Positions 49,462 through 58,409 of a DNA stretch of 64,000 nt are shown in pieces. A program made the translations under genes and the position numbers. This stretch comes from Gammaproteobacteria bacterium (GTDB lineage Bacteria; Pseudomonadota; Gammaproteobacteria; Enterobacterales; Kangiellaceae). The first letter of the stretch is position 1; each line of letters opens with the position of its first letter. Where the stretch lies: NCBI GenBank assembly GCA_013373545.1, contig JABXHQ010000082.1, positions 16,438 through 80,437 of the forward strand, in the 5' to 3' direction. The notes under the pieces are model-generated. The model did not search any database. It had not been told where the DNA came from and was given only the letters and a program-made list of their open reading frames with translations.

Positions 49462-49500
49462 AAAAAACCAGCAAACAGGCGCTTTTGCTGCTGTTTGCTG
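49462..49500 (-). terminator. Hairpin with U-run on the minus strand, after DUF3192
   Basis: A perfect 10 bp inverted repeat (CAGCAAACAG 49469-49478, CTGTTTGCTG 49491-49500) with a 12-base loop. The only T-run is on the minus strand (A-run 49462-49467), directly next to the DUF3192 stop. On the plus strand no U-run follows. It would act as an intrinsic terminator for leftward transcripts, although no leftward gene is seen here. Confidence 0.55.
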
Positions 49501-49631
49501 ACGCTTAGCTCAGTGAAAGCTTAGCTACTTAATGGTAATTCTTACGCAATGGATGCGCTTACCTCTGCTGGTTAAACAAAGTTACTGGGGTACACTATTT
49601 TGTACTAGACGATAGCTATTTGAAGGATCAA

Positions 49632-51143
49632 ATGAATCTGTCGCGAATTCATGCACGCGCGTTAGTCGGCATTGAAGCTCCGCTAATCACGATAGAAACT
49701 CACTTATCGCCAGGACTGCCCTCCATGGCAATTGTTGGGCTTGCGGCAACCGCAGTGCGTGAAAGTAAAGATCGCGTTAGAAGCGCATTAATCAATAGCC
49801 AATTTAGTTTTCCGACACGGCGTATCACCGTTAACTTAGCCCCTGCAGACTTGCCAAAAGAAGGTGGTCGCTTTGATTTGCCAATAGCGATTGGTATTTT
49901 AGCCGCGAGTGGACAAATCGCGACTGCGCTGTATGAGTCATTCGAATTTGTTGCGGAATTAGCGCTTTCGGGAGCGTTAAGACCCGTACAAGGGATCCTA
50001 CCGGCGGCGATCGCCGCCAAAGCACGTGGTAAAACGTTAGTCGTTGCACAAGAAAATGCTGCGGAGGCAGCGCTTTGTGGAGTACCCATCGTCGCGGTGA
50101 AACATTTGCTGGAGGTGATTGAACACCTAAGTGGTGCGGTCAAGCACGATTACCTTGTGCCGCCAAAGCTAGAGTCCAACAGTGCTGTCGGCCCCGACCT
50201 AAAAGAAGTCATCGGACAGCACCAAGGTAAACGCGCCTTGGAGCTCTGCGCTGCGGGTCATCATAATCTGCTCCTAATTGGTCCTCCTGGAACGGGAAAG
50301 ACCATGCTGGCTAGTCGTCTAAATGGAATTTTGCCGCCCCTTTCAGAAGCTCAAGCTATCGAGTGTGCAGCGATAGCCTCCATTAGTGGTCGCGCATTTG
50401 AGCCAGCGAAGTGGCGCATGCGTCCGTTTCGCTCACCGCATCATACTGCGTCAGCGGTGGCTTTGGTGGGTGGCGGCAGTCAGCCGCGGCCAGGCGAAGT
50501 CTCGTTAGCGCATCAGGGCGTTTTGTTCTTAGATGAACTAACCGAGTTTCAGCGCCGCGTATTAGAGGTACTTCGAGAGCCTTTGGAGTCGGGGGTGGTG
50601 ACAATTTCTCGGGCTGCGAGACAAGCTCGATTTCCAGCACATTTTCAGTTAGTTGCGGCTATGAATCCGTGTCCTTGCGGGCATTTTGGTAACCCCCAGG
50701 GAGAATGTCGCTGTTCGTCCGACCAAGTGCGCCGCTATTTGCTAAAACTGTCGGGTCCGTTCTTGGATAGGATCGACTTACAAGTGCAAATTCCGGCAAT
50801 GCCGGCGCTTGAATTAGCACAAGGAGCGAAGGAAAGTGAGTCCTCAAGTGCGGTTCTGCAGCGGGTACTGAGCGCGCAACAGCGTCAACGCAGCCGGCAA
50901 AATAAGCTTAATGGTGAGTTAACAGTCGCAGAATTGGCTGCTGTGGTTAAGCTAGACGCGCGTACCCATGCCTATGCCTTGGAAGTATTAAAAAAACTAT
51001 CGCTGTCGGCGCGTGCTTATCACCGGGTTCTTCGAGTGGCGCGCACCTTGGCTGACTTAAAAGATGAGCCAAATGTCGACTGCTCAGATATTGCTGAAGC
51101 GGTTTCTATGCGGGGGTTTGAGCGTTTGCTGGCGCAGCTTTAG
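49632..51143 (+). CDS. comM: ComM/YifB family AAA+ ATPase
   Basis: ComM is a hexameric helicase that promotes branch migration during integration of transformed DNA. The 503 aa protein has an N-terminal Lon-like domain (LSPGLPSMAIVGLAATAVRE), Walker A GPPGTGKTMLASRL, the RPFRSPHHTASAVALVGGG block, Walker B LFLDELTEF and the cysteine-rich AMNPCPCGHFG, with a C-terminal domain containing SARAYHRVLRVARTLADL. ATG 49632 is chosen; GAAGGATCAA lies just before it, and TTG 49620 contains that site. Often misannotated as Mg chelatase. Confidence 0.95.
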   Translation: MNLSRIHARALVGIEAPLITIETHLSPGLPSMAIVGLAATAVRESKDRVRSALINSQFSFPTRRITVNLAPADLPKEGGRFDLPIAIGILAASGQIATALYESFEFVAELALSGALRPVQGILPAAIAAKARGKTLVVAQENAAEAALCGVPIVAVKHLLEVIEHLSGAVKHDYLVPPKLESNSAVGPDLKEVIGQHQGKRALELCAAGHHNLLLIGPPGTGKTMLASRLNGILPPLSEAQAIECAAIASISGRAFEPAKWRMRPFRSPHHTASAVALVGGGSQPRPGEVSLAHQGVLFLDELTEFQRRVLEVLREPLESGVVTISRAARQARFPAHFQLVAAMNPCPCGHFGNPQGECRCSSDQVRRYLLKLSGPFLDRIDLQVQIPAMPALELAQGAKESESSSAVLQRVLSAQQRQRSRQNKLNGELTVAELAAVVKLDARTHAYALEVLKKLSLSARAYHRVLRVARTLADLKDEPNVDCSDIAEAVSMRGFERLLAQL

Positions 51144-51335
51144 CTACCGCATTGTTCATCGAGATGTCATAAACTCAATATACGATATGGGTCTCAACAG
51201 AACCCTTTTAATGCGGAATATTTACTGGCAATCTCGTATCGCGGTATTACAATTGAATTAGTGAAAAGATTCATTATATGGGTTATTCTACGAGGAAGTC
51301 TCCAGCAGCTTTATATAACGAGTTGATTTTGGAGC

Positions 51336-51578
51336 ATGGTGAAGGAAGCAAGAAAAATGGAGAGTGGTATGAAGGAAGAGTTGGAGAGCCGTCCGTTCCC
51401 GGGCGCGCCAGGAAAATACAACGTTCAGTTGGCAACTTGGTTACCTAAAATTCAAGTCAGCGTATTTAAAGAGTCGTTACAAAATCAAGACTCATGGCGT
51501 TGCCGAATTGGTGGTGTGACCATCAACCCAAACAAGTGGTTGAGCAAAAACTTTTGGCAAGGACCTTTGCGCAATTGA
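51336..51578 (+). CDS. Small hypothetical protein
   Basis: An ORF of up to 80 aa in the 562-base gap between comM and rep. No family recognised. The C-terminal two thirds (WLPKIQVSVFKES, DSWRCRIGGVTINPNKW) uses ordinary codons and ends before a strong terminator. The start is uncertain: ATG 51336 has no well-spaced site, ATG 51357 has GAAGGA upstream, and ATG 51369 has GGAG 6 bases upstream (69 aa). A 56-codon ORF in another frame (51278-51448) overlaps it. Confidence 0.45.
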   Translation: MVKEARKMESGMKEELESRPFPGAPGKYNVQLATWLPKIQVSVFKESLQNQDSWRCRIGGVTINPNKWLSKNFWQGPLRN

Positions 51579-51646
51579 TAACGTCGCCTGAACAATGTGA
51601 AATTCATTGGCATTGAATAAAAGCTCAATTACAATTCGCTAAGATC

Positions 51647-51673
51647 GCCCCGTTAATAACGGGGCTTTTTTTT
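51647..51673 (+). terminator. Strong intrinsic terminator upstream of rep
   Basis: A perfect 8 bp stem (GCCCCGTT 51647-51654, AACGGGGC 51658-51665) with a 3-base loop, followed by eight T (51666-51673). It ends transcripts coming from comM or the small ORF, 33 bases before the rep start, so rep needs a promoter very close by or readthrough. Confidence 0.92.
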
Positions 51674-51705
51674 CTGAGCATAACCGAGTAATTGAGTAAT
51701 CTGCT

Positions 51706-53724
51706 GTGGCGCATCAACTAAACGAACGACAACAACAAGCGGTGGCGACCGTTGAATCGCCATTGTTAGTGTTGGCTGGAGCTGGATCAGGCAAAACCAG
51801 CGTGATTACCACAAAAATTGCGCACCTTATTCAAAAGGCGGGATTTAAACCCAGCCAAATTGCCGCAGTTACTTTCACCAATAAAGCGGCCCGAGAAATG
51901 AAAGAGCGAGTAAGCTTGCTGTTAGGCAAAGGCAACACTCGCGGATTAATAGTTTCTACGTTTCATAATTTAGGTCTAAACATTATTCGCAAAGAGCATC
52001 GAGCGCTTGGATATAAGGCCAACTTTACCATTTTCGATGACCAAGATACGCTAGGGTTATTGCGTGAGTTATGTGGGCGCAATGCCGATGCGGATAAAAC
52101 GGAATTACAAGCCTTTCAAAATAAAATCTCGCAATGGAAAAATGATCTTGTTTCACCGCAAGCCGTTATTAACCAGGTAAATAACCAAGATGATCTTTTA
52201 GCTGCAAAACTCTATGAGCTTTATGACCGTAGCATGCGCGCTTACAATGCCGTTGATTTTGATGATTTAATCCGATACCCGGTTATCTTATTCCAACAAA
52301 ATCCGGACATTTTGGAAAAATGGCAAAACAAAATTCGTTATTTATTAGTTGACGAATATCAAGATACCAATACCTGCCAATATGAGTTGGTAAAGTTGAT
52401 TTGCGGCCGTTTTGGTTTGTTTACAGTGGTCGGCGATGATGATCAATCGATTTATTCTTGGCGTGGTGCGCAGCCCGAAAATTTAGCCTTGCTGCAGCAA
52501 GATTATCCAAATTTAAAAGTCGTTAAACTGGAACAAAACTATCGCAGCTATGGCCGAATATTAAAGGCCGCCAATCAAGTGATAGCGAATAACCCTCATG
52601 TTTTTGAGAAATCAATTTGGTCGGATAAGGAGTATGGCGACCCAATTCGAGTTCTCATGGCCGATAATGAAAATCATGAGTCAGAGCGAGTTGCAAATGA
52701 AATTTTAGCGCATAAACTTCGTCATGGTACCGAGTATTCTGACTACGCTATTTTATATCGTGGCAACCATCAGGCTCGTTTTATTGAACGCGCCTTAATA
52801 ACGAAACAAATTCCTTATCGAGTGAGCGGATCGACATCATTTTTCTCGCGCTCTGAAATTAAAGACATCCTCGCTTACTTGCGTATTATTGTTAATCAAG
52901 ATGACGACAATGCTTTCTTACGAGTAGTTAATACACCGCGTCGAGAAATTGGCCCCACTACACTTGAGAAGCTGGGACTATTTGCACAAAAGCGCCATAT
53001 CAGTATGTATCAGGCTTGTTTCGAACCTGAGCTGCAAGATGAACTTCATGGTAAAGGTTTTAATGCGGTTACGCGATTCGCTGAATTGATTGCGAAAACT
53101 GAAGATAATGCCAAGCGTGGTGATACTATGGCAATTCTCCATGAACTTATTGCCTATATTGGCTACCATGGGTATTTATATGATCAATCAAGCAGCACTA
53201 AAGCTGCTGAGTTTCGTTGGAACAATGTGCAGCAGTTGCTTGAATGGGTTGACCGTGAATTACAAAATATTGAACAAGATGAGTTTCCTTTAGCGCGAGC
53301 TCTTAATAAGCTTCTACTACGTGAAATGTTAGATCGTAATGAAGAGGAAGAAGAGCAAAATGAAGTACAGTTGATGACACTACACGCCTCTAAAGGGTTA
53401 GAGTTTAATCATGTATATCTGGTTGGAATGGAAGAAGAGTTGCTGCCTCATCGTTCTAGTATTGAAGAAGATAATATTGAAGAAGAGCGTAGGTTGGCTT
53501 ATGTTGGTATCACACGTGCGCAAAAAACTTTAACGCTAACTTATGCACGACAACGAAAGCAATATGGCGAATTAATTGACAGTGAACCTAGTCGCTTCCT
53601 ATTTGAAATGCCTCAAGATGATCTAGTATGGGAAGAGCAGCAGTTACCGCAGACTGAGGAAGAACGCCAAGCGAAAGGACGCCGTAATATGGACGCCCTG
53701 AGAGCTATGTTAGCCGACGATTAA
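51706..53724 (+). CDS. rep: ATP-dependent DNA helicase Rep (UvrD family)
   Basis: Rep is a 3'-5' SF1A helicase that clears proteins ahead of replication forks. At 672 aa it matches E. coli Rep (673). Motifs are LAGAGSGKTSVITTKIAHL (I), VTFTNKAAREMKERV (Ia), LVDEYQDTN (II), VVGDDDQSIYSWRGA (III), EQNYRS (IV), LMTLHASKGLEF (V) and ERRLAYVGITRAQ (VI). The start is GTG at 51706, only 33 bases after a terminator. Its stop interlocks with the stop of the convergent chemoreceptor gene. Confidence 0.97.
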   Translation: MAHQLNERQQQAVATVESPLLVLAGAGSGKTSVITTKIAHLIQKAGFKPSQIAAVTFTNKAAREMKERVSLLLGKGNTRGLIVSTFHNLGLNIIRKEHRALGYKANFTIFDDQDTLGLLRELCGRNADADKTELQAFQNKISQWKNDLVSPQAVINQVNNQDDLLAAKLYELYDRSMRAYNAVDFDDLIRYPVILFQQNPDILEKWQNKIRYLLVDEYQDTNTCQYELVKLICGRFGLFTVVGDDDQSIYSWRGAQPENLALLQQDYPNLKVVKLEQNYRSYGRILKAANQVIANNPHVFEKSIWSDKEYGDPIRVLMADNENHESERVANEILAHKLRHGTEYSDYAILYRGNHQARFIERALITKQIPYRVSGSTSFFSRSEIKDILAYLRIIVNQDDDNAFLRVVNTPRREIGPTTLEKLGLFAQKRHISMYQACFEPELQDELHGKGFNAVTRFAELIAKTEDNAKRGDTMAILHELIAYIGYHGYLYDQSSSTKAAEFRWNNVQQLLEWVDRELQNIEQDEFPLARALNKLLLREMLDRNEEEEEQNEVQLMTLHASKGLEFNHVYLVGMEEELLPHRSSIEEDNIEEERRLAYVGITRAQKTLTLTYARQRKQYGELIDSEPSRFLFEMPQDDLVWEEQQLPQTEEERQAKGRRNMDALRAMLADD

Positions 53725-55754
53725 TGATTATGAAATTCATCGACCATGGTGCGCATTTTCGCTGCAAGCGTAGTCATTTCCTGACCCGCTAAAATTGTTT
53801 GCTCCGAATACGAAGTAGTCGAGTCAGAAATATTTTGAATCGCTTGTAATAGGCTGTCGATGGAATTCGCAACGCTTTGTTGGTGCTCACTCGTCTGTCT
53901 TGTCGCTTGGTTTCTTCGCGAAATTTGATCAACCGCTTCTTGAATTTGATTGATAGCGACTTGTAACTTCTCGGATTCTTCTGCAGTTGTTAACGTTTTT
54001 TCGCGGCTGGTTGTCATCGAGGCGACGGCTTCGGAAACGCCCTTATGCAAAGTGTCGATGGTGTGTTCGATTTCCTGAGTAGATGATTGAGTTCGCGATG
54101 CGAGCGTACGTACCTCATCGGCCACTACTGCAAACCCGCGACCTTGTTCTCCAGCTCGAGCCGCCTCAATTGCGGCATTCAACGCTAATAAATTTGTTTG
54201 CTCAGCGATATTTTTTATCACATCGAGTACTTGAGCGATGCTATCGCTTTGTTTGGCGAGTCGATCAATTACGGTAACCGAGCGATTGATTTCGTCGCTA
54301 AGCTCATCACTGGACATTTTTGCCCGCGACATAATTTCAACGCTCGTCTTGGTTTGCGTGTTGGAATTATCGACAGCGGTTTGTACGCCCTTAGTATTTT
54401 CGGAAATTTCATTCACGTAACCAATTAGTTGATTAGTCGCGGCGATAATATCTTGCGTTTTTGACTTTTGTTGATTAATGGCTTCGTCAGTTTGTTTTGC
54501 TATTTCTTCGACTTTATTGGCCTGTGCTGATACTTCATCTGAAGCACTTTCGAGAGTAATTAGTAGATTACCAACTTTTTTTATCATCCAGTTAAATGAT
54601 TTTTTTAAGGAGTTCATTTCATCATTGGTTTCAAATCGAACGCGAGCGTTAAGATCGCCTCCGGCAAATCTTTCGGCAGTTTTAATAAGCGTTCCGATAC
54701 TCATGCCAATTGAAAAAGACATGCCGATAAATAGATAAGCGGTAAATAATATTGCGACTGCAACGATGATCAATAATGTAATTAATGCCCCCTTTTCGCT
54801 TTCTATCCTTTCGTCGAGTAATGATTGAAATAACTCGAGGTTTTGATTGAAGGCTTGATTGAATACTTTTTTGTTTTGCTCCATGGTTGAGAATATAACC
54901 TCGCCATTGGTGGTAATATCGACTGCAATGAAAAAGTTTTCATCTAGGTAATTAATGACTTGGTCATAGCTAGTTTTAAAGTTTTGATGAGTGCCTTTTA
55001 ATGGAGCTAGTTGCTCAGAGACTTCGAGTTGATGTTGAAAGTATTTCTCCATTTGTTCGCTTTGGTTAATTAATCGATCAAGAATTGCGGACATATCGTC
55101 GTATAAACTTTGCTCAAAAGGCACTGACGTCAAATCGAAATAACCAATGGTTTGTGCGCGTTGTATAGGCTCTAAAAATTGATAAATATCTTTACTAAGA
55201 AACTGACCCAAATAAAAAGTAGCGAGTTCAGGGTCATTGGTTATGCCAGCTTCGTTGGCTAAGATTTGATACAATTGGAGGATCTCCTGCTGACTTTCCG
55301 ACATGGCTATATACCATTGGGTCGCTGGCGATCTTGGGTCCATTGTGAGCGTTTGCGTCGTTTTAATCGATTTAATCACGCGATCAATTTGGCTAACAAA
55401 TTTCTCATTAGCGGTGAAAGGATTTTCCATTGAGCGAATCGACATAAGTTGGTCGAACACAGCTTGCGCCGCAGCATCGCGTCGATTCAGTTGCTCATCC
55501 GAGAGTTTCCGCTGCGCGACCATTGCCTCTAAGATAAAGGTTTGGTTTTTAATGTAGGCTTGATGCAAGCTTGGGTAGAGCTTTAGCGCGAATCGTTCTT
55601 TTTCAGTCTTATCAATCGAATTGAGCACTTGAGAAACATAACCGTACCCAAGCAAAACTAAAGGGATCAGGAATATGGCAGAGACAAAAATAAATTTGCC
55701 TGCATACTTTAAGCGATTCATAAATAAAATCGCGGGTTTAAACAGTTGCTGCAT
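53721..55754 (-). CDS. Methyl-accepting chemotaxis protein (transmembrane)
   Basis: A 677 aa chemoreceptor. TM1 at residues ~20-42 (FIFVSAIFLIPLVLLGYGYV), a large helical periplasmic domain (~43-320), TM2 at ~322-345 (ALITLLIIVAVAILFTAYLF), a HAMP domain (~348-400, with RFAGGDLNARV), then the long signalling coiled coil with tip [35 protein letters not shown]. The ligand is unknown. It lies next to, and diverges from, the MSHA pilus operon, which may link it to surface behaviour. A TATAAT occurs on its strand at 55777-55772. Confidence 0.94.
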   Translation of the reverse strand: MQQLFKPAILFMNRLKYAGKFIFVSAIFLIPLVLLGYGYVSQVLNSIDKTEKERFALKLYPSLHQAYIKNQTFILEAMVAQRKLSDEQLNRRDAAAQAVFDQLMSIRSMENPFTANEKFVSQIDRVIKSIKTTQTLTMDPRSPATQWYIAMSESQQEILQLYQILANEAGITNDPELATFYLGQFLSKDIYQFLEPIQRAQTIGYFDLTSVPFEQSLYDDMSAILDRLINQSEQMEKYFQHQLEVSEQLAPLKGTHQNFKTSYDQVINYLDENFFIAVDITTNGEVIFSTMEQNKKVFNQAFNQNLELFQSLLDERIESEKGALITLLIIVAVAILFTAYLFIGMSFSIGMSIGTLIKTAERFAGGDLNARVRFETNDEMNSLKKSFNWMIKKVGNLLITLESASDEVSAQANKVEEIAKQTDEAINQQKSKTQDIIAATNQLIGYVNEISENTKGVQTAVDNSNTQTKTSVEIMSRAKMSSDELSDEINRSVTVIDRLAKQSDSIAQVLDVIKNIAEQTNLLALNAAIEAARAGEQGRGFAVVADEVRTLASRTQSSTQEIEHTIDTLHKGVSEAVASMTTSREKTLTTAEESEKLQVAINQIQEAVDQISRRNQATRQTSEHQQSVANSIDSLLQAIQNISDSTTSYSEQTILAGQEMTTLAAKMRTMVDEFHNH

Positions 55755-56118
55755 ATCGGTTTAAGACCTAAATTATAATCATCGTTTTGTTTATAACTAT
55801 AGTTCAAATTATCGCCATTGCCGAAGCGTATAAAAAATTGTTTTCCAGACGTTCGTTATCTAGCTATCTATTTGAAATTAAACAAGTTAATGCGACAGGA
55901 CGGAGAGTCGAATCAGCAGTTTAGCATGGCGCTCAGCGTGGCTCCTTTGGCTGTGGAGGTTGTCAGGCTTTCCAATACGGTAAAGAAATTCTCAGTTGAA
56001 TTGGCTATTTATTGCACTGAGCTGAGAAGTATTTTCGGTCGAAATGAGGCGAAGTTTGATTAGTTTCGCGATGAAAGTTGAGTTATTTTTTAATAAAATC
56101 GCTCGAAAATTCAACAAT

Positions 56119-56147
56119 TTGCTATGATTTTTTAGAAAACATATTAA
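56119..56147 (+). promoter_or_regulatory. Candidate promoter of the MSHA operon
   Basis: TTGCTA (56119-56124) and TATTAA (56142-56147) are 17 bases apart, each 4 of 6 to consensus. The predicted start (~56154) lies in the palindrome at 56148-56167, leaving a leader of about 28 bases before the mshI GTG. Prediction from sequence only. Confidence 0.5.
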
Positions 56148-56167
56148 AATGTGAATTAATTCATATT
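56148..56167. promoter_or_regulatory. 20 bp palindrome at the MSHA transcription start
   Basis: AATGTGAATTAATTCATATT is symmetric except for one pair, with a perfect 12-base core TGAATTAATTCA. It overlaps the predicted transcription start and ends 14 bases before the mshI start codon, so a bound dimer could block initiation. The binding protein is unknown. Confidence 0.5.
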
Positions 56168-56181
56168 TTTGAGATAAAACT

Positions 56182-57147
56182 GTGAGTTGGCTGAGCAAGA
56201 TACTAACCAAGAACAAACCCGCGATAGGGCTACAGCTAGATGGATCTCGATTAAGCTACTGTTTACTCGAGCGGTCGAGCTTTGGTCCAAAAATCTTAGC
56301 TGCGGGAGTTATGCCGTTCGAGTCATCGGCCGAGCACAGTGATATTAAACGTGAATTGAATAAGTTGAATGCCAAGGGTCGTAGCGCAGTTTGGGTATTG
56401 CCCAGTAATCGCTATCGCTTGATGACCATTGATAAACCCGCCGTTCCCGATGAAGAACTTGAAGCTGCCATCCAATGGCAGATAAAAGACTTGATTGATA
56501 CGACGCTGGAGCAAGCGGTCATTTGCTCATTTCCATACCCCAAACAGATGGTTGGCGCGGAAAAGCTCTATGTGGTGGTTGCCGCGAAACATGACATTGA
56601 AGCAATCATCCAACTTTCGGACGATGCCGGCTTATCTTTGTTAGCTATCGAGATTGAAGAATTAACTATCGGTCGGATACTGAGTCCTCAACTCCACGGT
56701 GAACAGAACGTGGCTTTTATTGCTGAGACGGCGGGCGGCTTAACTATTAATTGCTTTATGGGTAACGAATTTGCATTCACTCGCTCCTTGCCCGGAGTGT
56801 ATTTGCCCAGTCAAACCTCAGAGTTTACTCTAGATGACGAGGCCGGAAATTCAGTAGCGAGCGTAGACGACGAGCAGTGGTTACTCGAAGTACAGCGAAC
56901 CCTCGATTACTATGAGAGCCAAATTGCCAAACGTAATATATCAAAAGTGATTATCCCGGAGTTATCGGATGCGACGGAGTTGATTGTTGAGCAATTAAAA
57001 AGCAACCTGGGGCTGCAAGTCGAAGTTTTTTCCGTTGCTGATATTTGCCAATATGAACCTGCGGCAATCAGTGGCGAACTGGCCCAATATTTTCCAATTC
57101 TTGGCGGAGCTTTGCGTCAACAGGTAGGTGAAAATGCAGCAGGTTAA
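56182..57147 (+). CDS. mshI: MSHA biogenesis protein MshI (PilM-like)
   Basis: A 321 aa actin-like PilM/GspL-type platform protein of the MSHA type IV pilus. Segments include the N-terminal AIGLQLDGSRLSYCLLE, ELEAAIQWQIKDLIDTTLEQ, typical of the PilM fold, and a C-terminal ILGGALRQQVG. It has no membrane helix. It should bind the N-terminal tail of the PilN-like protein at the inner membrane. GTG start, first gene of the operon. The usual upstream mshH (csrD-like) gene is absent here. The next gene overlaps by 20 bases. Confidence 0.88.
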   Translation: MSWLSKILTKNKPAIGLQLDGSRLSYCLLERSSFGPKILAAGVMPFESSAEHSDIKRELNKLNAKGRSAVWVLPSNRYRLMTIDKPAVPDEELEAAIQWQIKDLIDTTLEQAVICSFPYPKQMVGAEKLYVVVAAKHDIEAIIQLSDDAGLSLLAIEIEELTIGRILSPQLHGEQNVAFIAETAGGLTINCFMGNEFAFTRSLPGVYLPSQTSEFTLDDEAGNSVASVDDEQWLLEVQRTLDYYESQIAKRNISKVIIPELSDATELIVEQLKSNLGLQVEVFSVADICQYEPAAISGELAQYFPILGGALRQQVGENAAG

Positions 57148-57730
57148 TTTATACCTTGAGCAATTTAAACCGAAAGTCGAGTATTTAAGTTTCGAACAGT
57201 TTCTAATGTCAGCAGCGGCGTTATTGCTGCTCTACTTAGGCTTAGGGTGGATGCTAAATGCTGATCTCGACACCTTAAAGTCGCAGGTTAATCAAGAGCG
57301 CAAGATGCTCGAGCAAATGAAAGCCCAGTTAACAGAACTCGAATCAATGATTGCAAACCGACCCAGTCAAGCAGGTTTGGACAGTCAGATTTCGCGACTG
57401 GAATACGACATTCAAAAGAAGCAATTAGCGTTAAATACCTTTCAGGATGCAGATGTTTCTGCGAGCGGTGGATTTAGTAACATAATCGAAGATTTGGCGC
57501 GCAACGATTCACGAGACATTTGGTTAACTAAAATTGATATTCAAGATGATACTCTAGTCCTCTCTGGGCAAACTCTAAAGCCAGAAATGATTACGGAATG
57601 GATCAAAACTATGTCGCGACATGCATCTTTAAATCGACAGTACCTTGCAATCGAGCTCGAGCAGAACCAGTGGAATGAACGAGTGTATGACTTCAAGTTA
57701 AGCGGTGGAGTGGCGGTTAAGCATGAGTGA
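57128..57730 (+). CDS. PilN-like MSHA assembly protein (MshI2-like)
   Basis: A 200 aa inner-membrane protein: a short cytoplasmic tail with VNLYLEQFKPK (PilN-type INLxP-like motif that contacts PilM), one membrane helix (residues ~25-45, LMSAAALLLLYLGLGWML), a coiled coil (LKSQVNQERKMLEQMKAQL) and a ferredoxin-like C-terminal domain. Start is GTG 57128 or ATG 57134, both consistent with the tail. It overlaps mshI and mshJ, so the three are probably co-translated and form the alignment complex. Confidence 0.82.
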   Translation: MKMQQVNLYLEQFKPKVEYLSFEQFLMSAAALLLLYLGLGWMLNADLDTLKSQVNQERKMLEQMKAQLTELESMIANRPSQAGLDSQISRLEYDIQKKQLALNTFQDADVSASGGFSNIIEDLARNDSRDIWLTKIDIQDDTLVLSGQTLKPEMITEWIKTMSRHASLNRQYLAIELEQNQWNERVYDFKLSGGVAVKHE

Positions 57731-58409
57731 CCAAGAAAAAACGTCTGCTTTAAAAGCCAAATATCTACAGTTGCCCACACGCCAGAGGCTAATGGCACTC
57801 GGCCTTTTTGCCGCGTTTGTGTTGTTGGTGTTTGAACAAGTTTGGTACCTTTCGATTGAGAAAGAACAGAAGACAATTAAAGCGCAGCTAACCAGTATCA
57901 AGAAACAACGAAATGATATAAATGCAGCGATACAGCAACGTAATTTAGAACTGATTGGCGCAACCAAAACGTCCAAGTCTGTTCAGTATAAGCTGCTGCA
58001 ACAGCGTGAACGAGAGTTGGACGAAAATTTAGCATCCTATGCACAGCTAGTTTCTCCAAGTCAAATGCCCGACTTGCTGAAAAACTTTTTTGATAAAAGC
58101 AAAGGGTTAGAGCTAATAAAGCTGAACAAGAAACCTGTTAAGCCAGCATTTACCAGCGATCAATTAGCAACAAAAAGTAATTCTATTGTTTATCAAGAAG
58201 ATAAAAATATTCAATTCTACCGCCATGACTTTACCGTAAAGCTCAGTGGCGGTTATTTTGATTTGATGAAAAGTTTGCAAGAACTTGAAAAACTCAATTT
58301 AAAGATTTATTGGGAAAGCTTGAACTATCAGGTTATGCGTTATCCAAATGCGGATATTACTCTTACGGTTTACACATATAGCTATGAAAAAAATTGGATC
58401 GGCGCTTAG
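57723..58409 (+). CDS. mshJ: MSHA biogenesis protein MshJ (PilO-like)
   Basis: A 228 aa PilO-type protein: a cytoplasmic tail, one membrane helix (residues ~25-43, LMALGLFAAFVLLVFEQVW), a coiled coil (KTIKAQLTSIKKQRNDINAA), then a periplasmic domain with HDFTVKLSGGYFDLMKSLQELEKL. PilO partners PilN in the inner-membrane ring. ATG 57723 overlaps the end of the previous gene by 8 bases and keeps an MSDQEKTSAL start; upstream in-frame ATG 57705 is less likely. Confidence 0.85.
   Translation: MSDQEKTSALKAKYLQLPTRQRLMALGLFAAFVLLVFEQVWYLSIEKEQKTIKAQLTSIKKQRNDINAAIQQRNLELIGATKTSKSVQYKLLQQRERELDENLASYAQLVSPSQMPDLLKNFFDKSKGLELIKLNKKPVKPAFTSDQLATKSNSIVYQEDKNIQFYRHDFTVKLSGGYFDLMKSLQELEKLNLKIYWESLNYQVMRYPNADITLTVYTYSYEKNWIGA

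Larger units (their letters stand above)
55755..56181. other. A/T-rich intergenic region between the chemoreceptor and MSHA operons
   Basis: This 427-base stretch separates two divergent units. It holds the -10-like site of the chemoreceptor on the left, the promoter and palindrome of mshI on the right, and no convincing gene in between. An 81-codon TTG-started frame (55818-56063) lacks a ribosome-binding site and protein-like composition. Long AT runs near 56060-56180 fit a regulatory region. No terminator is seen. Confidence 0.7.

Noticed and set aside
49632..51143. Magnesium chelatase subunit
   Set aside because: The AAA+ domain is related, but the Lon-like N-terminal domain and overall architecture are those of ComM/YifB. 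No chlorophyll or cobalamin genes are nearby.
51278..51448. 56-codon ORF starting MGYSTRKSPAALYN in the comM-rep gap
   Set aside because: Uses several rare AGG/AGA codons, has no clear ribosome-binding site and overlaps the better-supported frame at 51336-51578. Kept only as an alternative.
55818..56063. An 81-codon TTG-started frame between the chemoreceptor and mshI
   Set aside because: No ribosome-binding site, no domain, AT-rich composition and an atypical start codon. Better explained as intergenic.
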